From: Paractinoplanes ferrugineus
Lineage (GTDB): Bacteria > Actinomycetota > Actinomycetes > Mycobacteriales > Micromonosporaceae
Direction of reading: 5' to 3'
DNA length: 64,000 bases
Assembly: GCF_016862195.1 (NCBI RefSeq)
Contig: NZ_BOMM01000003.1
Span: forward strand, 62,001-126,000
The position numbers were made by a program, and so were the translations under genes. This document shows, in pieces, positions 1-8,115 of this stretch; the stretch's first letter is position 1, and every line of letters starts with the position of its first letter. The notes below the pieces were generated by a model. It ran no database searches. It was given only the letters and a program-made list of their open reading frames with translations, and was not told the origin of the DNA.

Positions 1-3000
1 CTCGAACTCGACCCGAACTTCACCGTCAACCACTACATCTACCTGGCCTACACGCACGTGGAGAACCTGGACCGGCTCAGCCGCTTCACGGTCACCGGCC
101 ACACCATCGACCCGGCCTCGGAGTTCGTGCTGATCAAGAGCAACCAGCAGGCCAACGTCTTCCACCACGGCGGCGAGGTGCGCTTCGGGCCGGACGGCAA
201 GCTCTACTGGTCGCTGGGCATCAACGTCTACAACCCCAACGCGCCCAACCTGGGCACGATCCACGGCAAGATCCTGCGGATCAATTCGGACGGTACGATC
301 CCGCCCGACAACCCGTTCGTCGGCACTCCCGGGGCGGAACCGGCGATCTGGGCGTACGGGCTGCGCAACACGTTCCGCTTCGACATCATCCCGGACGGGC
401 CGAACGCCGGAAAGCCGCTCGGTGGTGACGTCGGCGGCTCGCAGTTCGAAGAGCTCAACGTCATCGAGAAGGGCGCCGACTACGGCTGGCCGAACGCCGA
501 AGGAGTCTGCGCCGGCTGCGGTTACGCGCAACCGGTCTGGACCTACCCGCACACCCCGCCACCGGCCAGCGCCGGTTCGATCACCTCGGTGGCGGTCATC
601 GACCATGCCGTCTTCGTCGGCGACTACACGCTCGGATTCGTCAAATACCTCACGATGGACGAGACGTACACGAGCGTCATCGCCGTGCACGACTTCGACC
701 TCGCCGCCGGCACCCCGGTGCAGTTGGCGGCGGGGCCGGACGGCGACATCTACCAGCTCAACATCTATCCCGGGGCGCTCTACCGGATCGCGCCGTCGGG
801 CGGCAACCGGGCGCCGGTCGCCAAGGCAGCCGCCTCGCCGGACAACGGTCTCGGCCCGCTCCAGGTGTCGTTCTCCTCAGCCGGATCGGCCGACCTCGAC
901 GGCACCCCGCTGACCTACAGCTGGAACTTCGGGGACGGCGGCACCTCCAGCTCGCGCAACCCCGCACACACGTACGCGGCCAACGGCGTCTACCACCCGA
1001 CGCTTACCGTGAGCGACGGCGAGAAGTCCGATACCGCCACGATCGAGGTGCAGGTCGGCAACCGAAGACCGACCGGGGTGATCACCGCCCCGATCGCCGA
1101 GTCGCGCTACGACGCGGGCGACACGATCAGCTACACCGGCACGTCCAGCGACCCCGATCAGGGCGCCCTGCCGGCAAGCGCGTACTCCTGGTCGGTGGTG
1201 TTCCACCACGCCGACCACGTGCATCCGTTCCTCGGCCCGATCACCGGCGTCACCGGGGGCTCGTTCACCATCCCGCGGATCGCCGACAACGTCGCCACGA
1301 CCTGGTACGAGATCAAGCTGACCGTCACCGACGGCGGCGGCCTCGCCCACACCTCGTCGGTGGCGGTCAAACCGAACCTGGTGCGGCTCACCTTCAAGGC
1401 CAACGTCGAGGGACTTCAGTACGCGGTCGACGGCATCCCGGCCACGGCGACGTACACCGAGGACGCGGTGGTCGGCGTGGAACGTACGCTCAGTGCCGCC
1501 TCGTCGCAGTTCCTGGCCGGGCAGCAGTACCTCTACCGGGGCTGGTCGGACGGGAAAGCCCAGACCCACGTCGTCACCACACCCGCCGTGGACGCCACCT
1601 ACACGGTCTCCTTCGACCAGATCAACCCGCCGCCGGCCCCGTGGACCAGCGACGACATCGGCACCCGGACCATCACCGGGCTCTCCTCCTACGAGGACGG
1701 CGTCTACCTGGTCAAGGGCGGCGGCCACGACATCTGGGACGCCACCGACGAGTTCCGCTACGTCTATCAGCCGCTCACCGGCGCCGGCGAGATCGTGGCC
1801 CGGCTGACCGCGCAGAGTGACACCTACGAATGGGCCAAGGCCGGCGTCATGATCAAGCAGTCGGCGGCGGCCGGCGCCCCGTACGCGTTGATCGCGGTCA
1901 CCCCCCGACACGGAATGCACTTCCAGGCCAAGTTCGACGAGGACGACGGCGAATTCCCGTACGCCCCGGCGAACGCGTGGATGAAGCTGACCCGGGTGGG
2001 CGACACGGTCACCGCCTACCGGTCCGGCGACGGCCTCACCTGGTCGGAGATCGGGTCGACGACGCTTGCCCTGGCGAGCACCGCCACCATCGGGCTGTTC
2101 GTCACCTCGCACGACAACAACGTGCTGTCCACCGGCGTCTTCGACAACGTCGGCGTCACCGGCGACGTGAACCCGGCACTGCCGGCGCCTTGGACCCACC
2201 AGGACGTGGGCGCGCCGGCGCGGGCCGGGAACGCGAGCGAGATCGCCGGGACGTTCACGGTGGCCGGGGCGGGCGGTGACATCTGGGGCGACGCCGACCA
2301 GTTCCACTTCGTCCACCAGCCGCTCACCGGCAACGGCACCGTCACCGCCCGGGTCGCTTCCCAGCAGGGAACCGAGGAATGGGCCAAAGCCGGGATCATG
2401 GTCAAGGCGTCGGTCACCGCCGGTTCGCCGTACGCGGCGATGCTCGTCACCCCGGACCACGGCGCCCAACTGCAGGCCAACTTCACGACCAGCCTGGCCG
2501 GCAGCGCGAGCACCGCCCCACGCTGGCTCAAGCTGAGCCGCAACGGCAACGTCATCACCGGGTACGAGTCGTCCGACGGCATCGGCTGGACGCTCACCGG
2601 CACGGTCGACCTCGGCGCCCTGCCCCCGACCGTCGAAGTGGGCCTGTTCGTCACCTCGCACGACGCCGGCTCGCTCGGCACCGCCACCTTCGACCACGTC
2701 AGCGTGGGCGCGGCGGCACCCGGCCTGCCCAGCGGCTGGCGCCAGGCCGACATCGGGGCGCCGGGGCTGCTCGGCTCGGCCTCGGTCAGCGGCACCACCT
2801 GGACCGTGGCCGGCGCCGGACACGACATCTGGAACGACACCGACCAGTTCCACTACGTGTATCGGGAACTCGCCGGCGACGGCACGATCGTCGCTCGCCC
2901 GCTCACCCAGGGCAACACCAGCGACTGGGCCAAGACCGGCCTCATGATCAAGGAGGCGGCGTCGGCCGGAACCCCGTACGTGTCCCTGTTCCTCAGCCCC

Positions 3001-3249
3001 GGACACGGCATCCACCTGCAAACCGGGTTCAACACCGACCTCGACGGCGGACCGGGCAGCGTACGCACCTGGCTGAAGCTGACCCGGGTGGGCGGCACAG
3101 TGACCGGTTACCGCTCGACCGACGGGGTGACCTGGACCGAGATCGGCCAGGCCGCCCTGGACGGCCCGGCCACGATCGGTCTGTTCGTCACCGCGCACAA
3201 CGGCGGCGCCCTCAACACCAGCACATTCGACCAGGTGAACGTGTTGTGA
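1..3249 (+). CDS. Secreted PQQ/sorbosone-dehydrogenase-like protein with PKD and DUF1349 repeats (5' partial)
   Basis: The frame is open from base 1, so the N-terminus and any signal peptide lie outside the window; 1082 residues are visible. Residues 1-260 look like the C-terminal part of a glucose/sorbosone dehydrogenase beta-propeller (motifs HHGGEVRFGPDGKLYWSLG and YGLRNTFRFD). A PKD domain follows at about 270-353 (WNFGDGG, HTY, LTVSDG), then a second Ig/PKD-like segment. Three homologous DUF1349/LamG-type repeats start near residues 544, 728 and 909, each with a W-H/T-x-D-I/V-G start, a GGHDIW-like turn and an EWAKAG(V/I)M(I/V)K core. By family, such proteins are extracellular, bind or oxidise sugars, and use the repeats as carbohydrate-binding modules. 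Substrate is unknown. Confidence 0.85.
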   Translation, partial: LELDPNFTVNHYIYLAYTHVENLDRLSRFTVTGHTIDPASEFVLIKSNQQANVFHHGGEVRFGPDGKLYWSLGINVYNPNAPNLGTIHGKILRINSDGTIPPDNPFVGTPGAEPAIWAYGLRNTFRFDIIPDGPNAGKPLGGDVGGSQFEELNVIEKGADYGWPNAEGVCAGCGYAQPVWTYPHTPPPASAGSITSVAVIDHAVFVGDYTLGFVKYLTMDETYTSVIAVHDFDLAAGTPVQLAAGPDGDIYQLNIYPGALYRIAPSGGNRAPVAKAAASPDNGLGPLQVSFSSAGSADLDGTPLTYSWNFGDGGTSSSRNPAHTYAANGVYHPTLTVSDGEKSDTATIEVQVGNRRPTGVITAPIAESRYDAGDTISYTGTSSDPDQGALPASAYSWSVVFHHADHVHPFLGPITGVTGGSFTIPRIADNVATTWYEIKLTVTDGGGLAHTSSVAVKPNLVRLTFKANVEGLQYAVDGIPATATYTEDAVVGVERTLSAASSQFLAGQQYLYRGWSDGKAQTHVVTTPAVDATYTVSFDQINPPPAPWTSDDIGTRTITGLSSYEDGVYLVKGGGHDIWDATDEFRYVYQPLTGAGEIVARLTAQSDTYEWAKAGVMIKQSAAAGAPYALIAVTPRHGMHFQAKFDEDDGEFPYAPANAWMKLTRVGDTVTAYRSGDGLTWSEIGSTTLALASTATIGLFVTSHDNNVLSTGVFDNVGVTGDVNPALPAPWTHQDVGAPARAGNASEIAGTFTVAGAGGDIWGDADQFHFVHQPLTGNGTVTARVASQQGTEEWAKAGIMVKASVTAGSPYAAMLVTPDHGAQLQANFTTSLAGSASTAPRWLKLSRNGNVITGYESSDGIGWTLTGTVDLGALPPTVEVGLFVTSHDAGSLGTATFDHVSVGAAAPGLPSGWRQADIGAPGLLGSASVSGTTWTVAGAGHDIWNDTDQFHYVYRELAGDGTIVARPLTQGNTSDWAKTGLMIKEAASAGTPYVSLFLSPGHGIHLQTGFNTDLDGGPGSVRTWLKLTRVGGTVTGYRSTDGVTWTEIGQAALDGPATIGLFVTAHNGGALNTSTFDQVNVL

Positions 3250-3278
3250 GCGCCGACCCGACAGGCCGACCAAGCAGG

Positions 3279-3319
3279 GCTGGAGCGGGTTCGCCGACCC
3301 CGGGCGACACCACTCCAGC
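3279..3319 (+). terminator. Possible hairpin after the dehydrogenase gene
   Basis: GCTGGAG at 3279-3285 is the reverse complement of CTCCAGC at 3313-3319, with a GC-rich loop. There is no T run. It may end transcription before the tRNA gene, but the stem is short and the loop long. Confidence 0.3.
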
Positions 3320-3344
3320 AGACCCGCTAAGCTTTAGAAGCCGA

Positions 3345-3421
3345 CGCGGGGTGGAGCAGCTCGGTAGCTCGCTGGGCTCATAACCCAGAGGTCGCAGGTT
3401 CAAATCCTGTCCCCGCTACGA
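3345..3421 (+). tRNA. Initiator tRNA-fMet (CAT anticodon)
   Basis: The cloverleaf folds by eye. Acceptor arm CGCGGGG (3345-3351) pairs with CCCCGCT (3411-3417). The anticodon stem CTGGG/CCCAG (3372-3376 and 3384-3388) encloses the loop with anticodon CAT at 3379-3381. The T arm contains GGTTCAAATCC. Two initiator hallmarks are visible: position 1 and 72 do not pair (C against T), and the anticodon stem ends in three consecutive G:C pairs. The 3' CCA is not encoded (the gene ends ACGA), so it must be added after transcription. The mature body is 3345-3418. Confidence 0.95.
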
Positions 3422-3425
3422 GTCC

Positions 3426-3468
3426 TAGGGGCCCTCTTTCCGCGGAAAACGCGGAGTAGGGGGCCTCT
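3426..3468 (+). terminator. Likely terminator of the initiator tRNA
   Basis: The core stem CCGCG-GAAAA-CGCGG sits inside flanking CTCTTT/AGTAGGGGG arms, and AGGGGCC/GGGGGCCT extend the symmetry. It lies directly behind the tRNA with no gene between. Confidence 0.4.
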
Positions 3469-3479
3469 TCGCATTTCTG

Positions 3480-3625
3480 CTCCGGGGCCGAGCCCCGGAA
3501 GCCCCACGGAGCGTGGGTGGGGGAAGCGGAACCGTCGCGGGAGCGGAGCGGAAAGCAGCCGAAGCGAAGCGGAGAGCGGAAGCAGAGCGGCGGACGCGAA
3601 GCGGCCAAGCAGAGCGAAGCGGCGG
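3480..3625. repeat. Low-complexity purine-rich stretch of AGCGGAAGC-like units
   Basis: From about 3535 to 3625 the plus strand is a run of imperfect 8-10 base units resembling AGCGGAAGC, AGCGAAGCGG and GAGAGCGGA, almost without T. No conserved protein is seen in any frame. It separates the tRNA from the next gene. Confidence 0.5.
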
Positions 3626-4399
3626 GTGCGGGGGGAGTGGGAAGTGGGTCCGAATCCGTATGTGCCGGGGGTGTACGGGGGGGACGGGTTTCGTCCGGAG
3701 GACGGGCGCGTCGAGGCTCTGGACGGCACGTGGGCGGTGGTGGCTGACTACCACTCGTATCCGATCTGTGTGCTGCGGCGGCGGGCGGACGGGGGCGTCG
3801 AGCTGCTGCGCGGCGGCGCGGTCGTCGATGCGGTGGCGCTCTATGTGGGGGCGGCGCCGGTGGTTCGCTATCCGGGGGTCTCGCGGTGGAGCCGGCGAGG
3901 CAGGAAGCGGTGGCTCGTGGTGGCGGCACCGACGGCATATCCGAACCACGTCGGGATCGTGGCGGCCGGTGAGCAGCGGCTCACCAACCGGGCGCGGACG
4001 GAGCTGCGTGGGCCGGCGGCTGCGTTGCTGGCCGGGGCGAGAGGGAGCGCGAAACCGGTTTCGGAGCAGCTGGCGGAATGTGGTTACCGGTCGCTGGTGC
4101 GGTCCGCCGACGGGCTGTTCGAGATTCTGCACGATCCGGACAGTCCCGGGTTGCCGCTCGTCGGGCGGGGCCGGGAGCAGTGTCAATTCCTCGAGCCGGC
4201 CAGTGAGCTGTGGGTGTGGGATCCCGTCAAGGGCGGCCGGCCGATCGAGCCGTTCCGGGGGACCGTCGACGAGCTGCGGCTGTTCCACGACACGCCGAAG
4301 AGTGCGGAGACCGGCTATCCGACTCCGCACTTCCATCTCGACGACGGGCCCGACGTCGCCGAGGCCCTGATGGTGCTTCCGCGGGCAACCGCGAGGTAG
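3626..4399 (+). CDS. Hypothetical protein, 257 aa
   Basis: I do not recognise a family. The frame opens at a GTG (3626) inside the purine-rich stretch, with GGGGGAG just downstream rather than upstream, so the start is uncertain. The protein has no signal peptide or membrane segment. It carries YHSYPICVLRRR near residue 42 and a C-terminal half rich in W, F and D with DELRLFHDTPK and a closing HFHLDDGPDVAEAL motif. Codon use matches the neighbours. It lies 41 bases upstream of the large histidine kinase in the same direction, but nothing links the two functionally. Confidence 0.6.
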   Translation: MRGEWEVGPNPYVPGVYGGDGFRPEDGRVEALDGTWAVVADYHSYPICVLRRRADGGVELLRGGAVVDAVALYVGAAPVVRYPGVSRWSRRGRKRWLVVAAPTAYPNHVGIVAAGEQRLTNRARTELRGPAAALLAGARGSAKPVSEQLAECGYRSLVRSADGLFEILHDPDSPGLPLVGRGREQCQFLEPASELWVWDPVKGGRPIEPFRGTVDELRLFHDTPKSAETGYPTPHFHLDDGPDVAEALMVLPRATAR

Positions 4400-4440
4400 C
4401 TCGGGGACGGGCTCACGAAACCGGTCGCTCGGCCGATCGG

Positions 4441-7400
4441 ATGGGTATGAGTGTCGGCTTTCTCCAGCGGGAGAGCCTGCTGGCGGAGGCGTTCGCGCGC
4501 AGCCCGGTGGCGAAGGTGGTGGTCACCTTCGAGGCCGGTGTGCCCGGAGTGGTCGCCGAGGCCAACGCGGCCTTCTGCCGGCTGGTGGCGCGCGAGCACG
4601 ACGAGTTGGTCGGTGCTCCCTGGCGCACGCTGTGCGCCGAGGACTCGGCCGTGGGGCAGCTGGGTGTCGAGGCGCCGGCTCCGTGCGTCCTTCGCCGGCC
4701 GGACGGGACACGGGTACGGGCGTCCGGTTCGGTGGTCGCGCTGCGGGACTCGGGTACGGCGTACGCGATGGTCGAGGTGGTGGAAAGCCGGGACGCCGAG
4801 ACCGAGCGGCTGCGCACCACCATCGACGTACAGCAGGAGATCTCCGCGGTGGCCCGGGACCGGGACGCGGTGCTGAAACTGATCGCCGACCGCACCCTCG
4901 AGGTGCTGTCGTCCGGCGACAGCTGTGTGGTCCTCCTGATCGACCCGGCCGAGGGGCTGCTCCGCGCGGCGGCCCGGTCCGGGCGGTCGACCGGGCCGAC
5001 TCTGCCGCCGATGCCGCCGGCCGGCTCGCTGCCCGGGGTCGCCCTCGCGACCGGGCGCACCGTGCGCTGCGACGACACCGAGACCGACCCGCGCGTCGAC
5101 GCGGTGCTGAGCGGCCTGTCCGGCAACCGCTCCCTGGTGGTCGCTCCGCTGTCGGAGGTCGACGGCTCGCCCCTCGGCGCGCTGCTGGTCGCCGGCCGCC
5201 GACCGCACTCGTTCGACGATGGTGACGAGCAGCAGCTCACGCTGCTGGCCCAGGCGCTCAGCGGGGCTCTGCGCCACGCCGGTGCGGCCGCCGAGAACGC
5301 CCTGCTGCTGGAGCGCGCGCGGGCCGCGGTGCGGGCCCTTGCCAAGGAACAACAAGCCACGCTGTCCGCGGTGGAGCAGCTGGTACGCAGTGAGCGGCGG
5401 TTCGCCTCGGTCTTCAAGCACGGACCGGTGGCCAAGATCGTGGTCGGGTTGCGGGCCGGTGACCTCGGCCGGATCATCCACACCAACCCCGCCTTCCACG
5501 ACATCTTCGGCCATCCCGTGGCCCGGGTCGGCGGGCTGCGGATGACCGACCTGATCGTCGAGGAGCAGGCCGGCGAGCTCGCCGCGGTGCTGGGCGGGCT
5601 GGCGAGCGGCCACGACCCGGGCGGCGAGCGGGAGGTGGTGCTCCGGCGGGCCGACGGCCGGCCGGTGACGGTCACGGCGTACACGTCGGTGATCGAGGAC
5701 GAGGGCAGTCCGCAGACCGCGGTGATCCAGTTTCTCGACGTGACCGCCGCCCGCGAGGCGCAGGCCGGGCTGACCCGCAGTGAGGAGCAGTTCCGCACCG
5801 CCTTCGACTCCAGCCCGATCGCCATGCTGATAAGCGACGAGCAGGCCCGGATCCGGCAGGCGAACCCGGCCGCGGAGGCCCTGACCGGCCGGAGCGGCAC
5901 CGAGCTCGACGGTCTGTCGACGAACGAGCTCATCGACGAACAACGGTGGCGGGTGGCCGCCACCGAGGACTTCATCGAGGAGCAGGTCCGGCGACCGGAC
6001 GGCAGCACCGTGTGGGTGCGGGCGACGCTGTCGATGATTCCCGGCCTGAACCAGGGCCGGTGGCGGCTGGTCCAGGCCCAGGACATCACGGCCGAGCGGG
6101 CCGCCGCCGACGTCGTCAAGCGGCAGGTGGAGCGCCTGCGGACCACACTGGACCTGCAGCGCGAGGTCACCGCGGTGGCCGCCGACCGCGACGCCACCCT
6201 GCGAGTCATGGCCGAGCGGTCCCTGCGGGTGTTCGGGGCGGCGGTGGCGAGCGGGGTGGTCCTGCTCGAGGGCGAGCAGCTGCGTTGTGTCGCCGCGGCC
6301 GGAACCCTCTCGGCGGCGGCCGGTCAGGTCATCTGCGCGACCGGCACCTTCACCGGGCTGGCGCTGGCCACCGGCGGGACCGCGTCGTGCCCGGACACCA
6401 GCGTCGACGACCGGGTCGACCGGGCGGCCTGCGCCCAGCTCGGCGTCGCCGCCGCGATCACCTCCGCCCTCTACGCCGACAACCGGATCATCGGCTCGCT
6501 GACCATCACCTCGGACCGGGCGTACGGCTTCGACGACACCGACGAGCAGCACCTCGCACTGCTGGCGGACAGCCTCAGCTCGGCCCTGCGGCACGCCGAC
6601 GACGCCGCCCGCAATGCCGCCCTGCTCGCCGAGCGCACCGAGTCGCTCGCCGTGCTGCGCCGGCACGCCCGGATGCTCGAGCTGATCCCGGCCGCCGTCA
6701 TCGTGCGCGACCTCGACGGCACCATCCGCTGGTGGAACGCCGGTGCCACCGAGCTGTACGGCTGGTCCGCCGAGGAGGCGCTCGGGCGGATCACCCATGA
6801 GTTGCTCGGCACCGCCTTTCCGGATGGCGCGTCCCGCGACGAGCTACGCGATCGGCTGCTCATCGACGGCCACTGGGACGGTCCGCTCGAACACCGCACC
6901 GCCGACGGCTCCACCGTCATCGTGCTCAGCCGGTGGGCCCTGCACCGGCCGGACAGCAGCACCGACGCCCAGGTTCTGGAGATCAACGCGGACGTCACCG
7001 CCGAGCGGACCGCCGAGCGGGCCCTCGCCGAGAGCGAGCAGCGCTTCCGCGGCCAGTTCACCAACTCCGCCGTCGGACAGGTCATCTGCGAGCTCGACGG
7101 CCGGATGCTGGCGGTCAACCCGGCCTTCAGCCGGCTCGTCGGCCATCCCATCGCGGAGCTGGTCGGCCGGGCCGACCGTGGGCTGGTGGACGCGGAGGAC
7201 GGCACCGGCCGCGCCGAGCGTCTCGCCGAGCTGCTGTCCGGCCGCGCCGACTTCTACCACGTGGAGGGCCGGCTTCAGCACGCCACCGGCCGCTGGGTCG
7301 ACGTGGATGCCACCATCTCGCTGGTCCGCGAGTCCGACGGAACGCCGAAGCACGTGCTGGCCGCGATCGTCGACATCTCCGACCGGCGCACCGCCGAACG

Positions 7401-8115
7401 GGCCCGCGACGCGGCGGCCGAGGAGCTTGCCGTCCGCAACGACGAACTGGAGGCCGCCCACCAGCTCCGGTACGACATCGTCGGTATGCTCGGGCACGAG
7501 ATCGGCAACCCGCTGTCGTCGATCCGCGGTTACGCCGAGGTGCTCGTCGACGACTGGGCGGCCCTCGACGCGGCTCGCCGGACCCGCTCCATCGAAGCCA
7601 TTCACCGGCAGGCGCAACGACTTGACGAGATCGTCCGGGACATCCTGGCGATGGTCACCATCGACTCCGGTGTCCTCACCGCCCACCGGCAACAGTTGTC
7701 GGTCCACGATCAGATCCGCCAGGCGCTGGTCGGCGGCCACGAGCACGTACCGGTCGAGGGCGCCGACGCCGAGGTGCTCGCCGACCCCGGCCAGCTCCAG
7801 CAGATCCTCACCAACCTGTTGAGCAACGCCGACAAGTACGCCGGTGGCGCCACCGCCGTGCGCATCACCACGGGGAGCGGGCGGGTGCGCCTGCACGTCG
7901 TCGACGACGGTCCCGGCGTACCCGAAGAATTCCGCAGCCGGTTGTTCGACCGCCTCAGCCGGGCCGCCCGCGACGCCGGCCAGGTCGGCGGCACCGGACT
8001 CGGCCTCTACATCGTCCAGGGCCTCGCCCAGGCCAACCGCGGTGACGTCGGTTACGAGCCCGGCCGGGACGGTGGCTCGGTTTTCGTCGTCAGCCTCGAG
8101 GAGTCGGCAGGGTGA
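4441..8115 (+). CDS. Large multi-PAS/GAF sensor histidine kinase
   Basis: A 1224-residue, apparently cytosolic sensor kinase with no membrane segments. Domains in order: PAS (about 8-105), GAF (120-285, ending FDDGDEQQLTLLAQALSGAL), PAS (318-430), PAS (445-550), GAF (560-725), PAS (740-850), PAS (865-985), HisKA with the phospho-acceptor H1019 in GHEIGNPLSS, and a HATPase_c domain (1100-1222) with N box NLLSNADKYAG, DDGPGVP and GGTGLGLYIVQGLA. The two PAS-GAF halves resemble each other, suggesting internal duplication. The ATG at 4441 is the first after the upstream stop and precedes the first PAS; ATG 4447 is an alternative. No response regulator is adjacent. Its last 26 bases overlap the convergent CHASE kinase. 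Confidence 0.9.
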   Translation: MGMSVGFLQRESLLAEAFARSPVAKVVVTFEAGVPGVVAEANAAFCRLVAREHDELVGAPWRTLCAEDSAVGQLGVEAPAPCVLRRPDGTRVRASGSVVALRDSGTAYAMVEVVESRDAETERLRTTIDVQQEISAVARDRDAVLKLIADRTLEVLSSGDSCVVLLIDPAEGLLRAAARSGRSTGPTLPPMPPAGSLPGVALATGRTVRCDDTETDPRVDAVLSGLSGNRSLVVAPLSEVDGSPLGALLVAGRRPHSFDDGDEQQLTLLAQALSGALRHAGAAAENALLLERARAAVRALAKEQQATLSAVEQLVRSERRFASVFKHGPVAKIVVGLRAGDLGRIIHTNPAFHDIFGHPVARVGGLRMTDLIVEEQAGELAAVLGGLASGHDPGGEREVVLRRADGRPVTVTAYTSVIEDEGSPQTAVIQFLDVTAAREAQAGLTRSEEQFRTAFDSSPIAMLISDEQARIRQANPAAEALTGRSGTELDGLSTNELIDEQRWRVAATEDFIEEQVRRPDGSTVWVRATLSMIPGLNQGRWRLVQAQDITAERAAADVVKRQVERLRTTLDLQREVTAVAADRDATLRVMAERSLRVFGAAVASGVVLLEGEQLRCVAAAGTLSAAAGQVICATGTFTGLALATGGTASCPDTSVDDRVDRAACAQLGVAAAITSALYADNRIIGSLTITSDRAYGFDDTDEQHLALLADSLSSALRHADDAARNAALLAERTESLAVLRRHARMLELIPAAVIVRDLDGTIRWWNAGATELYGWSAEEALGRITHELLGTAFPDGASRDELRDRLLIDGHWDGPLEHRTADGSTVIVLSRWALHRPDSSTDAQVLEINADVTAERTAERALAESEQRFRGQFTNSAVGQVICELDGRMLAVNPAFSRLVGHPIAELVGRADRGLVDAEDGTGRAERLAELLSGRADFYHVEGRLQHATGRWVDVDATISLVRESDGTPKHVLAAIVDISDRRTAERARDAAAEELAVRNDELEAAHQLRYDIVGMLGHEIGNPLSSIRGYAEVLVDDWAALDAARRTRSIEAIHRQAQRLDEIVRDILAMVTIDSGVLTAHRQQLSVHDQIRQALVGGHEHVPVEGADAEVLADPGQLQQILTNLLSNADKYAGGATAVRITTGSGRVRLHVVDDGPGVPEEFRSRLFDRLSRAARDAGQVGGTGLGLYIVQGLAQANRGDVGYEPGRDGGSVFVVSLEESAG

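Noticed and set aside
877..3273. A 798-codon minus-strand frame opposite the dehydrogenase-like gene
   Set aside because: Shadow of the DUF1349 repeats; no start signal and no recognisable domain.
3480..3625. Purine-rich repeats as a possible CRISPR or origin
   Set aside because: Units are short, irregular and without spacers; no DnaA boxes were seen.
4315..6798. An 827-codon minus-strand frame opposite the large kinase
   Set aside because: No domain and biased composition; the kinase domains on the other strand are unambiguous.
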